64,000 bases of DNA from Lysobacter ciconiae (lineage in GTDB: Bacteria > Pseudomonadota > Gammaproteobacteria > Xanthomonadales > Xanthomonadaceae). The notes below the pieces were generated by a model that worked only from the letters and a program-made list of their open reading frames with translations, was not told where the DNA came from and did not search any database. Below, in pieces: positions 34,358 to 43,963 of this stretch (positions are counted from its first letter, which is position 1; the number at the start of each line of letters is the position of its first letter). Location of the stretch: NCBI RefSeq assembly GCF_015209725.1, contig NZ_CP063656.1:789001-853000 (forward strand), written 5' to 3'. Both the position numbers and the translations under genes were made by a program.

Positions 34358-35701
34358 GTGAGACGAGTACTGAAATGGGCGGCGTGGATACTGCTCGCCG
34401 TTGTGGCAACTACCGTTGTGCTCTGGCTGGTATCGCGTTACCGCGGCCCGTCCGCGACGCAAACCGCGGCGCTGGCACTGATGCAGGACCGCGCGCCGTT
34501 GCCGCCCGGCGAAAATGCCTTTCCGGCGATCTGGCTTCTCAACTACGAGGTGCCGCGCGAGCAGCTTCAAGCGGTTGCGGAAGCCGATATTGCGCAATCA
34601 AGCGAGACGGTGACACCGGCGGGCGATGGGCTCGTTGTCGAATCCCAACGCGCGGCGTTGACCGGTTTTGAACAGCAGCGACCGTCCCGCGAAGACGCGC
34701 AGCTGTTCTGCAACGGTGGCGATATCGATTGCCTGGCCAGGGTTCGTGCGGACCTGGGCGCCTACGAGGGGCTGATTGCGAGGCATCGCGGGTTGCTGGA
34801 CCGCGTTGCGGCCCTGCAGGACTATGGGTATTACCGCAGCCCGCCATCCGCCCCGTCGCATGCGATGCTGCCGCCGCTGCAGCCGGCAGGTTACGAGCTC
34901 ACCCGGGTCGCGTGGCAATTCGCCAACGGGGATGTGGATGGGGCGCTGGCTGGCGCTTGCAACGGCGTGCAGACCTGGCGACGCCTGGGTGCCAACTCGG
35001 ACGCGCCGCTCATTCGCCGTGTTGCCGATGCCTACACCGATCGGTACATCCGGTTGCTGGCAGGGATGCTGGGTGAGGTCGGCCCGACCCACGAGCTGCC
35101 GACATCGTGCGCGACGGCATTCGCCGCCCCGACGGTCGCGGACGCGTCTTTGTGCGAGGCGATGCGCGGCGAATTCGTCGTTTCCACCCACCACATCCGC
35201 GAGCTGGCTGTCGATTCCTCCACGGCGCCGTCGCGAATCCCGAATCTCCTCCCCGCGCTCACCTGGGACCCGGAAAAGAGCTTGGCGATCCTCGCTGACG
35301 GCCACTCATGGGCGTGCTCAGACGCGACCGCCAATAACCTGGTCAGCGATGTCCGAGTGGACCCTGGACAAAACCGCCAAAGTCTCTGGCGTCTCGAATG
35401 CGTCGCCAACCCGACCGGCTGCATCCTCGCCGATATCGCATTTCCGGCCTACTACAACTACCAGTGGAAGGCGCAGGATCACGCTGCGCGACTGGAGTTG
35501 ATGGGTGCGCTGCTGTGGCTGCGCAGCAATGCCAGGACGGATGAGCCGCTTGAGCCCCAGCTGACGGCCTACTGGCAGCAGCACCGACGCGGCAACCGCG
35601 AACTCCGCCTTGAGGACGATGGCCGGACGGTCAAGCTCCAGATGTACGCCGACGGGCCGGACACATGGTGGTCGCTGCCGTTCTTTCCCGCCGCCGAGTA
35701 G
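34358..35701 (+). CDS. Hypothetical protein with N-terminal membrane anchor
   Basis: Not recognised. The product has 447 residues with one membrane segment at the start (LKWAAWILLAVVATTVVLWL), so the bulk is probably periplasmic. The soluble part has six to eight scattered cysteines (e.g. AQLFCNGGDIDCLAR and the C-E-C-like pairs near 310-345), which suits a disulfide-bonded periplasmic domain, and a recurring hydrophobic helix pattern. The start is GTG at 34358, with AGGAG about ten bases upstream. A bidirectional terminator follows. Similar anchored hypothetical proteins occur in Stenotrophomonas/Lysobacter genomes, but I cannot name a family. Confidence 0.75.
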   Translation: MRRVLKWAAWILLAVVATTVVLWLVSRYRGPSATQTAALALMQDRAPLPPGENAFPAIWLLNYEVPREQLQAVAEADIAQSSETVTPAGDGLVVESQRAALTGFEQQRPSREDAQLFCNGGDIDCLARVRADLGAYEGLIARHRGLLDRVAALQDYGYYRSPPSAPSHAMLPPLQPAGYELTRVAWQFANGDVDGALAGACNGVQTWRRLGANSDAPLIRRVADAYTDRYIRLLAGMLGEVGPTHELPTSCATAFAAPTVADASLCEAMRGEFVVSTHHIRELAVDSSTAPSRIPNLLPALTWDPEKSLAILADGHSWACSDATANNLVSDVRVDPGQNRQSLWRLECVANPTGCILADIAFPAYYNYQWKAQDHAARLELMGALLWLRSNARTDEPLEPQLTAYWQQHRRGNRELRLEDDGRTVKLQMYADGPDTWWSLPFFPAAE

Positions 35702-35730
35702 ACAGGGCGGAATCGGGAACCATGCAACAA

Positions 35731-35760
35731 AAAACGGCGGGCCACGAAGCCCGCCGTTTT
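35731..35760. terminator. Bidirectional terminator between the anchored hypothetical gene and fadE
   Basis: AAAACGGCGGGC (35731-35742), loop CACGAA, GCCCGCCGTTTT (35749-35760): a perfect 12-bp stem with A/T ends, which can stop convergent transcription from both sides. Confidence 0.88.
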
Positions 35761-35782
35761 CGGTACATTGCCGGCGCGAGCG

Positions 35783-38269
35783 TCAGGAAATGGCGTGCTC
35801 ACGCGCATCCAGCAACTCGAACTCCGGCTCCGCCTTATAACCTGCCGAGCGCAACTCCTCGGTGTCGAAGTCGTCGACGCTGATGGTTTCGATGGTCATC
35901 TCGCGCAGCGCCTGCAACTGGCCGCGTTCGTCGGCAGTGATCCAGCCCTCGCGTACACCCTCGTCCAGTTGCTCCGGGAAGGTGAGCGCTTCGATGTGGC
36001 TGTTCTTCATCGCCTTGAGGAACTTGCGCTCCACCGGTTCTGCCAGCACCACTGCGGCCAGGAAACTGTTGATCCGGCCGGCCGGATTGTGCTCGGTCGG
36101 GGTGAGGTAGATGCCTTCGCCCATGCGGTCGCGGGCCTCGTTGGGCACCATCAGGAGGGAGGCGGCGCGACGGCTGAGGCGGTCACCGGGCGGGGTCGCG
36201 CGGCGTCCGAGCGGGAAGATCAGCGCCCACAGCAGCCAGCCAACCGGACGCACCGGGAAGTTGCGCAGCGCGTCCGACAGCGCCAGTTCGATCTTGTGCA
36301 CCGCATTGAGGATCGACCACGCCAGCAGCGGCTGGTCGGCCTCCGGGCGGGCCTGATCCTCGTAGCGCTTGAGCAAGGCACTGGCGATGTACAGCTGGCT
36401 GAGCACGTCGCCCAGACGCCCCGACAGCGACTCCTTGAATTTCAGCTTGCCGCCCAACAGCAGCATCGAGGTGTCGGCGCACAGGGCCAGCGCGGCCGAG
36501 TAGCGGTTGAGCTTGCGGTAGTAGCGGCGGGTGTACGCGTCCCCGGGCGCCTTGCCGACGGTGGCGCCGGTGAGGCCGAACCACAGCGAGCGAACCGCGT
36601 TGGAGATCGCAAAGCCGATGTGGCCGAACAGGTTGCGGTCGAACTCGCGGACCTGCTCCGGACCCTCCGGCATCATCGCGGCCTTCATCTCCTTGAGCAC
36701 CCACGGGTGGCACAGGATCGCGCCCTGGCCGAAGATCATCAGCGAGCGCGTCATGATGTTGGCGCCCTCGACGGTGATCGCGATTGGCGCTGCCTGCCAT
36801 GAGCGACCGAGGTAGTTCTTCGGCCCCAAAATGATGCCCTTGCCGCCGTGGATATCCATCGCGTCCTGGGCGATCTGGCGGCCCATCTCGGTGCAGTGGT
36901 ACTTGGCGATGGTCGATGGCACGGCGGGGTTTTCACCGCGCGCCACCGCCGCAGCGGTGGATTCCGACAGCGCGCTGATCGTGTAGGCGTTGCCGGCGAT
37001 CCGCGCCAGCGCTTCCTGCACGCCTTCAAAGCGCCCGATCGACAGCCCGAACTGCTTGCGAATCCGTGCGTAGGCACCTGTCACCACGGCGCCCATCTTG
37101 CCGCCGCCGCTGGCGGTGGAGGGCAGGGTGATCGAGCGCCCGATCGACAGCACCTCGACCAGCATCTGCCAGCCCTTGCCGGCCTGCGCTTCGCCGCCGA
37201 TCAATTGGCTCAGGGGGATGAACACTTCGCGTCCGTCCAGCGGGCCGTTCTGGAAAGGGCTGTTGAGCGGGAAGTGCCGCCGGCCCACGTTGACCCCGTC
37301 GGTGTCGCGTGGCAGCAGCGCCAGGCTGATGCCGATGTCGCGGGTGTCGCCCAGGATGCCGTCCGGGTCATACATGCGGAAGGCCATGCCGATCAGCGTC
37401 GCGACCGGCGCCAGGGTGATGTAGCGCTTGTCGAAGGTCAGCTTGACGCCGACCACGTTGGCGCCGTTCCACTCGCCCATGCAGACGATGCCGAAGTCGG
37501 GGATGGAGGTCGCATCCGAACCCGCCCACGGACCGGTCAGGGCAAAACACGGAACCTCCCGGCCGTCCGCGAGGCGCGGCAGGTAGTGGTCCTTCTGCTC
37601 CTCGGTGCCGTAATGCATGATCAGCTCGGCCGGTCCCAGCGAGTTGGGCACGCCCACCGTCGAGCTCACCACCGAGGAGATCGAGGCCAGCTTCTGGATG
37701 ACCTTGTGGTTGGCCAGCGCGGAGAATCCGAGCCCACCGTATTCCTTGGGCACGATCATCCCGAAGAAGCGGTTCTTCTTGATGAACTCCCACATCTCCG
37801 GCGGCAGGTCGGCGCGCACGTGGGTGATGTCCCAATCGTTGGTCATCGCACACAGCTCTTCGCACGGCCCGTCCAGGAACGCCTGCTCCTCCGCGGTCAG
37901 GACGGGCGCGGGCTGGCCGAGCAGCACGTCCCAGTCCGGGCGACCGGAGAACAGCTCACCTTCGAAACCCACCGTGCCGGCTTCCAGCGCGACGCGCTCG
38001 GTCTCGCTCAGCGGCGGCAGGATCCTGGTGTAGAAGCCCAGCAGCGGCTTGGTGATGTAGGGCAGGCGGATCGCCGGGGCCAGCAACGGCACCGCAATCA
38101 ATGCGGTGATCAGGGCGACCACCGTGACGGCGGCAATGCTGGCGCCCAGCAGTGCGCAGGCCACCAGTGCGGCGGCCGTCAATGCGACCCAGACAGGGAG
38201 CCGCAAGCGATGGTAGGCAGCAATCCCGGCCACCAGCAGGAAAACGATGAAGGGAAGGGCGATGCTCAT
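35783..38269 (-). CDS. fadE: FadE, acyl-CoA dehydrogenase
   Basis: Membrane-anchored first enzyme of fatty-acid beta-oxidation, 828 residues (E. coli FadE has 814). Two or three N-terminal hydrophobic segments (IALPFIVFLLVAGIAAYHRL and the following LLGASIAAVTVVALITAL) precede the dehydrogenase core. Core motifs: FFGMIVPKEYGGLGFSALAN near residue 170, FALTGPWAGSDATSIPDFG near 250, and DAMDIHGGKGIILGPKNYLG near 465; the C-terminal ~300 residues are the FadE-specific extension (DUF1974-like). It is divergent from a TetR regulator gene and shares a candidate operator region. Confidence 0.97.
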   Translation of the reverse strand: MSIALPFIVFLLVAGIAAYHRLRLPVWVALTAAALVACALLGASIAAVTVVALITALIAVPLLAPAIRLPYITKPLLGFYTRILPPLSETERVALEAGTVGFEGELFSGRPDWDVLLGQPAPVLTAEEQAFLDGPCEELCAMTNDWDITHVRADLPPEMWEFIKKNRFFGMIVPKEYGGLGFSALANHKVIQKLASISSVVSSTVGVPNSLGPAELIMHYGTEEQKDHYLPRLADGREVPCFALTGPWAGSDATSIPDFGIVCMGEWNGANVVGVKLTFDKRYITLAPVATLIGMAFRMYDPDGILGDTRDIGISLALLPRDTDGVNVGRRHFPLNSPFQNGPLDGREVFIPLSQLIGGEAQAGKGWQMLVEVLSIGRSITLPSTASGGGKMGAVVTGAYARIRKQFGLSIGRFEGVQEALARIAGNAYTISALSESTAAAVARGENPAVPSTIAKYHCTEMGRQIAQDAMDIHGGKGIILGPKNYLGRSWQAAPIAITVEGANIMTRSLMIFGQGAILCHPWVLKEMKAAMMPEGPEQVREFDRNLFGHIGFAISNAVRSLWFGLTGATVGKAPGDAYTRRYYRKLNRYSAALALCADTSMLLLGGKLKFKESLSGRLGDVLSQLYIASALLKRYEDQARPEADQPLLAWSILNAVHKIELALSDALRNFPVRPVGWLLWALIFPLGRRATPPGDRLSRRAASLLMVPNEARDRMGEGIYLTPTEHNPAGRINSFLAAVVLAEPVERKFLKAMKNSHIEALTFPEQLDEGVREGWITADERGQLQALREMTIETISVDDFDTEELRSAGYKAEPEFELLDAREHAIS

Positions 38270-38316
38270 GATGACGCTCCAGCTGCGGTGCGACGGTTGG
38301 GTGCAGGTCAGCTTAA

Positions 38317-38330
38317 AAAACGAACGTTTC
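38317..38330 (-). promoter_or_regulatory. Candidate PsrA-like operator in the fadE-tetR region
   Basis: On the minus strand GAAACGTTCGTTTT, which fits GAAAC-N4-GTTT and recalls the Pseudomonas PsrA box (G/CAAAC-N2-4-GTTTG/C). It lies about 50 bp before fadE, where a TetR-family repressor of fatty-acid genes could act. The match is partial and unproven. Confidence 0.4.
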
Positions 38331-38351
38331 GAAGGGCGACGCGTCCATTAA

Positions 38352-38367
38352 CATACGCTCGAGTATG
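38352..38367. promoter_or_regulatory. Inverted repeat in the fadE-tetR intergenic region
   Basis: CATAC-gctcga-GTATG, two 5-bp arms and a 6-bp spacer, centred in the 198-bp divergent region. The form suits a TetR-dimer operator acting on either gene; no consensus is known to me for this repressor. Confidence 0.4.
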
Positions 38368-38467
38368 GAGCTCGTTTGGCGCTTGTGTCAACTGCGGCGC
38401 GCTGCGGATGCTTCCGGCCCGCATACGGCTCCCGTCGCTGGCGTACGGTTGCTACACTCGCCCCCCT

Positions 38468-39076
38468 ATGGCCACGACCCCAGCAGCTTCCGGAACCAAG
38501 CCCGCTCCCGCCCGAGCCGCGCGTCTCAGCGCGACGGGCTGGGCCGAGGCCGCGCTCGACCTCATCGCCGAGCAGGGCGTGTCGGCGGTGGCGGTGGAAC
38601 CACTTGCCCGCCGCCTCGGCGTCACCAAGGGCAGCTTTTACTGGCATTTCCCTTCGCGTGACGCATTGCTCGTCGCCGCGCTGGAGTTGTGGGAGCGAAT
38701 GGAAGAGGAGACGGTGTTCGGCCAGCTGGAAGCGGTCGCCGACCCGCGCGAACGGCTACGCGCCCTGTTCTCGATGGTGGCCCGCGAGTACAAGACCCAC
38801 ATCATCTATTCCGAACTGCTCAAGGCGCTGGATCATCCCGCCGTGCAACCCGTTATCGGCCGCGTTTCCGAGCGCCGGCTGGACTACCTTACCGCGTCGT
38901 TTCGCCAAGCCGGACTCGGCCGCGACGATGCCCGCAACCGTGCCCGCCTGGCCTATTCGGCGTATGTCGGATTTCTGCAGCTGAACCTGCAGCTTAAGCA
39001 GACGCGGATGCAACACGACGAGTTCGACAACTACGTCGAACACATGATGACGACGCTGATCCCACCGACGAACTGA
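38468..39076 (+). CDS. TetR-family transcriptional regulator, divergent to fadE
   Basis: DNA-binding repressor of 202 residues. The helix-turn-helix is WAEAALDLIAEQGVSAVAVE, then PLARRLGVTKGSFYWHFPSR, ending in the typical FYWHFPSRDALL. The C-terminal ligand domain is helical (FSMVAREYKTHIIYSELLKA) with no assigned ligand. The start ATG 38468 follows an upstream reading frame that is only antisense to fadE. The position opposite fadE suggests control of fatty-acid oxidation, and its stop overlaps the pckG ATG, linking it to gluconeogenesis. Confidence 0.93.
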   Translation: MATTPAASGTKPAPARAARLSATGWAEAALDLIAEQGVSAVAVEPLARRLGVTKGSFYWHFPSRDALLVAALELWERMEEETVFGQLEAVADPRERLRALFSMVAREYKTHIIYSELLKALDHPAVQPVIGRVSERRLDYLTASFRQAGLGRDDARNRARLAYSAYVGFLQLNLQLKQTRMQHDEFDNYVEHMMTTLIPPTN

Positions 39077-40896
39077 TGGTGGAGTCGAACCAACTGTTGG
39101 AGACATTGCCCGTGACCGCTTCTTTCACCGACATGTCCGCGCTCGCGGGAAGCTCGCTCGATTCACTCAACCAGTGGGTAGCGCGGGTGGCCGCGCTCAC
39201 CCAGCCCGACGCGGTCCACTGGTGTGATGGCAGCGATGCCGAGAATGAGGCGCTGACCGCGGCCATGCAGGCCGACGGCACGCTGATCAAGCTCAACGAA
39301 CAGACCCATCCGGGCAGCTGGCTGCATCGCTCCGACCCCGAGGACGTGGCTCGGGTGGAGCACCTGACTTTCGTGTGCACCAGCGACCGCGACGACGCCG
39401 GTCCGAACAACCACTGGATGGCGCCCGCCGACGGCCACGCCAAGATGGATGCGCTGTTCCAGGGCTGCATGCGCGGCCGCACGATGTACGTGATCCCTTA
39501 CTGCATGGGGCCGATCGACTCGCCGCTGTCGCGTTGCGGGGTGGAGATCACCGACAGTCGCTACGTGGTCGCCAACATGCGCATCATGACCCGCATGGGC
39601 GCGCCGGCGCTGGCGCGGATCGAGCGCGAGGGGAACTTCGTCAAGGGCCTGCACTCCACCGGCGAGCTGGACCCGGATCGGCGCTTCATCATGCACTTCC
39701 CCGAAGAGCTGGAGATCAAGTCCTACGGCTCGGGCTACGGCGGCAATGCCTTGCTGGGCAAGAAGTGCCACGCGCTGCGCATCGCCAGCCACCAGGCCCG
39801 CTCCGAAGGCTGGCTGGCCGAGCACATGCTGATCCTCGGACTGGAGAATCCGCAGGGCGAAACCCACTACATTGCCGCCGCGTTTCCCTCAGCCTGCGGC
39901 AAGACCAACCTGGCAATGCTGATACCGCCCGAGGGTTATCTCAAGGACGGCTGGAAGGTCACCACCGTGGGCGATGACATCTGCTGGATGCGCCCCGGCA
40001 GTGACGGCCGCCTGTACGCGATCAACCCGGAAGCGGGCTTCTTCGGCGTCGCGCCGGGGACGTCGAAGAAGTCCAATCCCAACGCATTGGCGTCGATCCA
40101 GTCCAACACCATTTTCACCAACGTCGGCCTCACCGCCGACAACCAGCCGTGGTGGGAGGGCCTGGACGAAGGCGAGCCGGTCACCGATTGGCGAGGCGAG
40201 CCCTACGATGCGGCCAAGCGTCCGGCAGCGCATCCCAACTCGCGCTTCACCGTGTCCGCCCGCCAGTGCCCCAGCTATTCGCAGGAGAGTGAAAACCCGG
40301 TCGGCGTGCCGATTTCCGCGATCGTGTTCGGAGGACGCCGGCCCTCTCTGGTGCCGCTGGTATTCGAAGCCCGCGACTGGACGCACGGCGTGCTGATCGG
40401 CGCGGCGATGGGCTCGGAGACGACGGCGGCAGCCACCGGAGCGGTGGGCGTCATGCGCCGTGATCCGATGGCGATGAAGCCCTTCTGTGGCTACAACTTC
40501 GCCGACTATTTCAGCCACTGGCTGGACTTTGACAATGGTCGCAACCAGCTGCCCAAGGTCTTCCACGTGAACTGGTTCCGTCGCGGCGAGCAGGGCGACT
40601 TCCTGTGGCCGGGCTTTGGCGAGAACCTGCGGGTGCTCGAATGGATGATCGGCCGGGTGAACGGCACGGCCGGCGCAGTGGAAACACCGATCGGCAACCT
40701 GCCGACCGCGTCCGACCTGAATCTGGAGGGCGTCGAGCTGAGCACGGAGGCGATGGAGAAGCTCTTCGGCTTCGAGCGCGCCGGTTGGCAGCAGGAATTC
40801 GCGAGCATCGGCGAGTACCTGGAAGAGTACGGACCGCGCATGCCGCAGGCGTTGAAGGGCGAGCAGCAGCGCATCGCGGCACAGCTGCAGGAGTAG
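39076..40896 (+). CDS. pckG: PckG, phosphoenolpyruvate carboxykinase (GTP)
   Basis: Converts oxaloacetate to phosphoenolpyruvate using GTP; 606 residues, typical of the GTP-type family. The P-loop and active-site Cys are in FPSACGKTNLAMLIPPEGY near residue 275; other family blocks include RTMYVIPYCMGPIDSPLSRC near residue 135, SRFTVSARQCPSYS and VFHVNWFRRGEQGDFLWPGF with ENLRVLEWMI. The ATG at 39076 overlaps the TetR stop (TGATG), so translation is probably coupled; a GTG at 39112 is an alternative start. Supplying PEP from oxaloacetate fits growth on fatty acids with fadE next door. Confidence 0.97.
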   Translation: MVESNQLLETLPVTASFTDMSALAGSSLDSLNQWVARVAALTQPDAVHWCDGSDAENEALTAAMQADGTLIKLNEQTHPGSWLHRSDPEDVARVEHLTFVCTSDRDDAGPNNHWMAPADGHAKMDALFQGCMRGRTMYVIPYCMGPIDSPLSRCGVEITDSRYVVANMRIMTRMGAPALARIEREGNFVKGLHSTGELDPDRRFIMHFPEELEIKSYGSGYGGNALLGKKCHALRIASHQARSEGWLAEHMLILGLENPQGETHYIAAAFPSACGKTNLAMLIPPEGYLKDGWKVTTVGDDICWMRPGSDGRLYAINPEAGFFGVAPGTSKKSNPNALASIQSNTIFTNVGLTADNQPWWEGLDEGEPVTDWRGEPYDAAKRPAAHPNSRFTVSARQCPSYSQESENPVGVPISAIVFGGRRPSLVPLVFEARDWTHGVLIGAAMGSETTAAATGAVGVMRRDPMAMKPFCGYNFADYFSHWLDFDNGRNQLPKVFHVNWFRRGEQGDFLWPGFGENLRVLEWMIGRVNGTAGAVETPIGNLPTASDLNLEGVELSTEAMEKLFGFERAGWQQEFASIGEYLEEYGPRMPQALKGEQQRIAAQLQE

Positions 40897-40936
40897 CGCA
40901 GACCGGGCTGGGCGCGCGCGGCAGTGCAAGGAAAGG

Positions 40937-40960
40937 AAACCCCGGCATCGCCGGGGTTTT
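40937..40960 (+). terminator. Rho-independent terminator after pckG
   Basis: AAACCCCGGC, loop ATC, GCCGGGGTTT and one more T: a 10-bp perfect stem with A/T ends, about 40 bp past the pckG stop. Confidence 0.88.
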
Positions 40961-40993
40961 ACTGCCAGGCGATGCGCCATCAATACGCCATGT

Positions 40994-41017
40994 AAAACGG
41001 CCCCGTATCCGGGGCCG
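40994..41017 (-). terminator. Rho-independent terminator of the TonB-dependent receptor gene
   Basis: On the minus strand, CGGCCCCG and CGGGGCCG flank a four-base loop and run into TTTT (40997-40994). It lies about 30 bp beyond the receptor stop at 41048. Confidence 0.82.
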
Positions 41018-41047
41018 CCTGTTACACACCCGTGACCGATGTTCTGA

Positions 41048-43963
41048 TCAGAAGCGCTGCACGTACTCCATGTACAGGTACTGGGAGTCCGGGATGTCGT
41101 ACTGCGGATCGAACGAGTTGGCGAACGTCTGGAACGAGGTGGGCGCGCGCTTCTTGAAGATGTTGTTCACGCCCAGCTTGACGGTTCCGTCCCACGGCAG
41201 CTCGTAGCGCGCCTGGATGTCGTGGTACGTGGTCGCGCCCAGCTTGTTGCGCGCGGCCAGTCCGTCGGCGTCGCGGCGGGTGTCATCCGAGCACACGCCA
41301 TCCCCGGGGAAGGGGCAGTCCTCGACGAGGTGGGAGAAGTAGCGGCTGATCCAGGTGACGCCCAAGTTGCCGTTGGTCCAGTCAAGGGTGGCGTTTCCAC
41401 GCAGGCGCCACTGCGGGTCACGGTCGAAGTACCGACCGACCGCGGTCTCGACATCCGAATCCTGGGTGAACTGGGATTCCCACTTGGACATGTATGACGC
41501 ACTCAGCCCGGCGGAAAACCTCCCATACCCCGTGTCGCTGGTCCGGTACTGCAGGTCGAGATCGTAGCCCTCGGCGTTGATGCGGCTGAGGTTCTGCGGG
41601 CCCAGCAGCATGTAGTCGATCTGGAAATCGGACGGGCGGCGGGAGAACAGTGCGCAATACGCCTGGTCGCCGTTGGCGTAGCACTGGTCGAGGATGTAGG
41701 CCACGGTCGGCGTGGAGAGCGCGTCCTCGATCTCCACGTTCCACCAGTCCAGCTTGATTTCCAGGCCCTGTACGTAGGACGGGCTGTACACCAGGCCGAG
41801 CGTCTTGGAGGTCGATGTTTCCGGACCGGCATCGGGATTGCCGCCGAAGGAGAACGGGAAGATCGTCTGGCCGAAATAGCCATCGCCCGAGTTGGTGCGC
41901 TGGATGAAGTTGGCCGGCACTCCGGAGGCAAGGCAGTTGGCGGCGATGGTCGGGGTGCGGCCGCCATAGTCTGCCGAACAGATGTCACCGAAGCTTTCAT
42001 AGCTGTCGGCCAAGCCGCGGAACAGGGTCTGGATAGGCGGGGCGCGGAAGCCTTCCGCCCAGTTGCCGCGCACCAGCAGATCCTCGAACGGTTTCCACTT
42101 GAAGCCAAACTTGCTGTTGGTGGTGTCGCCGAAGTTGCTGTAGTCGGAGTACCGCGATGCCAGGCTGACCTCCAGGAGCCGTGCGCCGGGTACGTCGGCA
42201 AGGATCGGGATCAGGACCTCTCCGAAAATCTCGTTCAGATCGTAGGAGCCGGAGGTTGGCTTGCGCCCGTTGCCCGAAGTGTAACCGGCGGCAACGAATG
42301 CATCGGGGCGGTCAAAGCCGCTTTCCTTGCGGGACTCTATGCCCAGCGCGAAGCCCATTGTTCCGGCGGGCAGATCAACGATGTCGCCGGCCAGATTGGC
42401 GGTAAAGCTCTCGCTCTTGTTCTGGAACGTGTCCTGCGCGGTAAACAGGATGTAGTCCAGCATTTCCTGGGTTACCCCGCCGGCCGGGGAGAGCGGATTG
42501 AAAGGTACGCAGCCCGCGATTGCATTGCCGGGGGTTCCGCATTTCACCACCCCATCGGTGTCCAGGAACGACGGGCCCACGCCTGCGCGAACGTTGAGCA
42601 TGTTGGCATCGCCAATCTGCGTGTCCATCTGGTCCGACTTGTTGAAGGCATAGCCGATATCCCAGTTGAAGTAACGATCGGCGAAGTCGAAGTTGCCCTC
42701 AAAGCCCGCGTACACGTGGTACGTCTTCACGTTCTGCTGGTAGACGCGCGGCTGCTCGGTGAGCCGATGGCTCCACTCCACCGTGCGCCCGTCCCCACCG
42801 TACGCGGGGTTGTAGGGGTTGAAGTAGCTGTCCGGGCTCATGCCGGCATCGTTTCCGAAAACCCCCTCACCGCCGTTGAGCGGATACCCGGCCAGCTGCT
42901 GTTCCGACCGGCGCTCGTTGTAGAGCCCTTCACCGCGGAAGGCGATGTGGTCGGTCAGGTCGAACCGCCCCTTGACGTACATCGCGGTACGGGTCTGCGG
43001 CGTCAGCAGGTAGTTGTCCTTGGCGTAGTTGTACGCGTAGGCGCGGCTCCACGGCACGGTCTGGCCGTACGCGTAGCGCTGCTGGCCATCGGGGCCGATG
43101 CCGATGGCGCCAGGCGGGATGATCCGGTAGCTGCCGATTCCGTAGGGGTTGTAGTCATCCGCGTCCGGGTCGGTGTCCACGATCGGCGCGTTGTTCCAGA
43201 TCTTGCCGTTTGAGGAGTAGCCGCTGAAGAAATCCGATGCGTTGGCGCCGAATCCGAACACCGGCACGGCCGACTGTTCGCGATCACCGGCCATGACCGC
43301 GCCTTCCTCGACGCGCGACAGGCTCATCACCACGTTGCCGCGCTCGCCGTTCGCCCCCAGCGTCGCCTCGATGGTCTTGCGATCGCCATCGCCCTGGCTG
43401 TACTGGCCGATGTGGGTGCGGAATTCGGCGCCCTCGAAGTTGTCGCGGGTGATGATGTTGATGACGCCGGCAATCGCGTCGGAACCATAGATCGATGAGG
43501 CGCCGTCCTTCAGCACCTCGATGCGCTCCACGATCGCAGAAGGGATGGTGTTCAGATCGACCGTGCCGTCCAGGGCCGAGACCCAGCGCCGGCCGTCCAC
43601 GAGCACCAGCGTGCGGGACGCGCCCAGGTTGCGCAGGGAGATGTTGGAGGAACCGTCACCGCCGTTGTTGAACGTGCGGTTGAGCGACGGGCCCGCGGCG
43701 GATATGCGGTTGAGGACTTCTGCAACCGAGGTCACACCCTGCTTCTCGATCGCCTGACGGTCCAGTACTAAGACCGGTTGCGAGGTTTCCGCATCCACCG
43801 AGCGGATGCGCGAGCCGGTGACTTCAACGCGGTCGAGGGTGGTGGGACTGGAATCGGGCGGTACGTCCTGCGCGAGTGCCGCGCCCGTGCCAGCCAAGCT
43901 TGTTGCGCCTGCCACGAGCGCCAATCTGATCGCGTCGCGGAGCTGAGTGGTCATGTAAGTCAT
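41048..43963 (-). CDS. TonB-dependent outer-membrane receptor
   Basis: Outer-membrane beta-barrel of about 971 residues for TonB-driven import. Signal peptide LALVAGATSLAGTGAALAQD; a TonB-box-like LDRVEVTGSRIRSVDAETSQ; a plug domain with GASRTLVLVDGRRWVSALDG and IERIEVLKDGASSIYGSDAI (as IVERIEVLKDGASSIYGSD) and AGVINIITR. The barrel ends in GVNNIFKKRAPTSFQTFANS and a C-terminal aromatic Phe. The plug pattern and large size resemble the xanthomonad receptors for plant-derived carbohydrates or peptides. GGAGAGAG is well placed before ATG 43963. The substrate is not evident. Confidence 0.95.
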   Translation of the reverse strand: MTYMTTQLRDAIRLALVAGATSLAGTGAALAQDVPPDSSPTTLDRVEVTGSRIRSVDAETSQPVLVLDRQAIEKQGVTSVAEVLNRISAAGPSLNRTFNNGGDGSSNISLRNLGASRTLVLVDGRRWVSALDGTVDLNTIPSAIVERIEVLKDGASSIYGSDAIAGVINIITRDNFEGAEFRTHIGQYSQGDGDRKTIEATLGANGERGNVVMSLSRVEEGAVMAGDREQSAVPVFGFGANASDFFSGYSSNGKIWNNAPIVDTDPDADDYNPYGIGSYRIIPPGAIGIGPDGQQRYAYGQTVPWSRAYAYNYAKDNYLLTPQTRTAMYVKGRFDLTDHIAFRGEGLYNERRSEQQLAGYPLNGGEGVFGNDAGMSPDSYFNPYNPAYGGDGRTVEWSHRLTEQPRVYQQNVKTYHVYAGFEGNFDFADRYFNWDIGYAFNKSDQMDTQIGDANMLNVRAGVGPSFLDTDGVVKCGTPGNAIAGCVPFNPLSPAGGVTQEMLDYILFTAQDTFQNKSESFTANLAGDIVDLPAGTMGFALGIESRKESGFDRPDAFVAAGYTSGNGRKPTSGSYDLNEIFGEVLIPILADVPGARLLEVSLASRYSDYSNFGDTTNSKFGFKWKPFEDLLVRGNWAEGFRAPPIQTLFRGLADSYESFGDICSADYGGRTPTIAANCLASGVPANFIQRTNSGDGYFGQTIFPFSFGGNPDAGPETSTSKTLGLVYSPSYVQGLEIKLDWWNVEIEDALSTPTVAYILDQCYANGDQAYCALFSRRPSDFQIDYMLLGPQNLSRINAEGYDLDLQYRTSDTGYGRFSAGLSASYMSKWESQFTQDSDVETAVGRYFDRDPQWRLRGNATLDWTNGNLGVTWISRYFSHLVEDCPFPGDGVCSDDTRRDADGLAARNKLGATTYHDIQARYELPWDGTVKLGVNNIFKKRAPTSFQTFANSFDPQYDIPDSQYLYMEYVQRF

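Noticed and set aside
36848..38467. Extension of the TetR gene upstream
   Set aside because: The open frame continues antisense to fadE; the ATG at 38468 gives the normal TetR N-terminus.
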